Shown one piece after another: positions 62,861 through 64,000 of a DNA stretch of 64,000 nucleotides. The notes beneath the pieces were generated by a model. The model was given only the letters and a program-made list of their open reading frames with translations, had not been told where the DNA came from and did not search any database. The translations under genes and the position numbers were made by a program. How positions within the stretch are numbered: position 1 is the stretch's first letter; each line of letters opens with the position of its first letter. The stretch comes from Chrysemys picta bellii. Lineage: Eukaryota > Chordata > Testudines > Emydidae. The stretch covers positions 100,512,264 through 100,576,263 of the forward strand of contig NC_088797.1 of the NCBI RefSeq assembly GCF_011386835.1. Direction: 5' to 3'.

Positions 62861-63689
62861 CAGGGGCGGGCAAACCTTTTGGCCTCAGGGTCGCATCAGG
62901 TTTCAGAAATTGTATGGAGGGCCAGTTAGGGGAGGGGGGTCGTGGGCCGGCCCCCACCTCCTATCTGTCCCCCCTGGGACTCCTGCCCCATCCAACCCCC
63001 CCCGTTCCCTGACCCCCCCGCACCCCCTCCCCGGGACTCCTGCCCTATCCACACATCCCCACTCCCTGTTCCCTGACCGCTCCCGGACCCCTGCTGCCCC
63101 ATTCAACCCCATCTCTCATTCCTGATGCCCCCCCCCGGGACTCCTGCCCCATCCAACCCCCCTTCTCCCTGTCCCCTGACTGCTCCCAGAACCCCTGCCC
63201 CTGACTGCCCCCTGCCGCACCATCCAACGCCCCCTCCTTCCTGACTGCCCCCCCCCCGGGACCCCTGCCCCATTCAATCCCCTATTCCCCCCCTGACCCC
63301 TATCCACACCCCCGCCCACTGACCACCACCCCAAACTCCCCTGCCCTCTATCCAACCCTGCCCCTGCTCCATGCCCTCTTACTGTGCTGCTTGGAGCACC
63401 GGTGGCTGGTGGCGCTACAGCCGTGCCACCTGGCTGGAGCCGGGCCATGCTGCCGCTGCCACCTTACAGCACAGAGCACTGGGTCAGGCCGGGTTCTGCA
63501 GCTGCGCTGTCCCAGGAGCTCACAGCCCCGCCACCCAGAGCATTGCGCCAGTGGCAGAGCGAGCGAGCTGAGGCTGTGGGAGTGGGGGACAGCAGGGGAG
63601 GGGCTGGGGGCGAACCTCCCGGGCCAGGAGCTCAGGGCCGGGCAGGATGGGCCGGATGTGGCCCGCAGGCCATAGTTTGCCCACGCCTG
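62861..63689. mobile_element. Non-autonomous hAT element (829 bp) with 8-bp target duplication
   Basis: A second copy of the family at 1116-1826. The ends are CAGGGGCGGGCAAACC and GTTTGCCCACGCCTG, flanked by perfect direct repeats TACTAAGT (62853-62860 and 63690-63697). The middle is a pyrimidine-rich array of CCCCTGCCCCATCCAACCCC-like units. The right part has a CpG-rich GC block and the shared GGGCCGGATGTGGCC end. Open frames on both strands are compositional. It lies inside the RTE-like LINE, so it inserted later than that LINE. Confidence 0.88.
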
Positions 63690-63697
63690 TACTAAGT

Positions 63698-64000
63698 GCA
63701 CTAGAAACCAACTTTGGTGATAACCCTGTCTCATGGGAGGAATTCAGAGAGACAGTATAAAAAATTGCAACTTATATCCTTGGATGGAAGAAAAGGGCTC
63801 ACCATGACTGGTTTGATGAAAATGATGAGGAAATCACAGTACTCTTGAAAGAAAAATATTATAGTCTTTCCAAATCTGGCAAAAAAAGATACCCAGTCCA
63901 CCTCAAAGAGAGACAGATTTAAACACCTGCAAAGCAAGGCACAAAGGCAACTACTCTTGATACAAGATAAATGGTGGGAGAAGGTAGCAGAAGACACTCA
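63698..64000 (+). pseudogene. RTE/CFDP2-like LINE, continuation after the hAT insertion
   Basis: The reading ALETNFGDNPVSWEEFRETV, an in-frame stop, then KIATYILGWKKRAHHDWFDE and NDEEITVLLKEKYYSL continues the LINE begun at 62330, in the linker between endonuclease and RT. Removing the hAT element and one copy of its target duplication joins the halves, with a TGA shortly before the join. It runs off the window edge. Confidence 0.7.

Larger units (their letters stand above)
40311..64000 (-). other. INPP5A: INPP5A intron, partial (more than 23.7 kb)
   Basis: The interval runs from the acceptor of the third-last coding exon to the window edge. I looked by eye for the preceding INPP5A exons on the - strand and found none. 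It contains most of the recognisable transposons of the window, listed individually. Stretches without an entry (about 45.6-50.6, 50.9-52.7, 53.3-58.5 kb) are AT-rich and show no gene. The open frames there are short, with no recognisable domain. Confidence 0.75.

Noticed and set aside
63045..63734. Multiple Pro/Gly-rich open frames of 60-128 codons
   Set aside because: Same cause as in the other hAT copy: GC-rich repeat sequence open in many frames at once.

Overview
The window looks like nuclear DNA from an amniote vertebrate, most likely a turtle. Four things point that way. The genes have introns. The interspersed repeats are CR1 LINEs with the ATTCTATGAT-type 3' tail. There are tRNA-derived SINEs of the type common in cryptodiran turtles. 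There are several hAT and Harbinger-type DNA elements that I recall as abundant in turtle genomes. The species call rests on recognition, not on a database search.

Two protein-coding genes are supported, arranged tail to tail. NKX6-2 (+ strand, three coding exons, 21628-24353) encodes a complete homeodomain repressor of 278 or 272 residues, depending on the start. INPP5A (- strand) enters from the right; only its last three coding exons are here (40310-40199, 35025-34957, 33585-33505), followed by a 3' UTR of about 1.7 kb. Together these exons carry the second 5-phosphatase signature, the GDHKP motif and the C-terminal CVVQ prenylation box. The same convergent pair lies at human 10q26.3, so the synteny supports both calls.

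Layout. 1-3.1 kb: an old CR1 split by a 711-bp hAT element. 3.1-11.6 kb: intergenic, with probable degenerate repeats and one foldback SINE. 11.6-21.0 kb: upstream flank of NKX6-2, poor in recognisable repeats and with several homeodomain-site-rich patches. 21.0-25.0 kb: NKX6-2 promoter, gene and 3' UTR. 25.0-31.8 kb: space between the two 3' ends, containing a GC-rich CpG-island-like block with no gene I can assign. 31.8-40.3 kb: 3' end of INPP5A. 40.3-64.0 kb: part of one INPP5A intron longer than 23.7 kb. That intron is filled with transposons: MITEs, a hAT transposase fossil, a nearly intact CR1 reverse-transcriptase ORF and an RTE-like LINE broken by a second hAT element.

I found no CRISPR array, prokaryotic-type system, tRNA or rRNA gene, and no convincing undescribed biological system. 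The most unusual local structures are the foldback SINE at 9.4 kb, the overlapping uORF and double start of NKX6-2, the orphan CpG island, and the nested LINE/hAT insertions.
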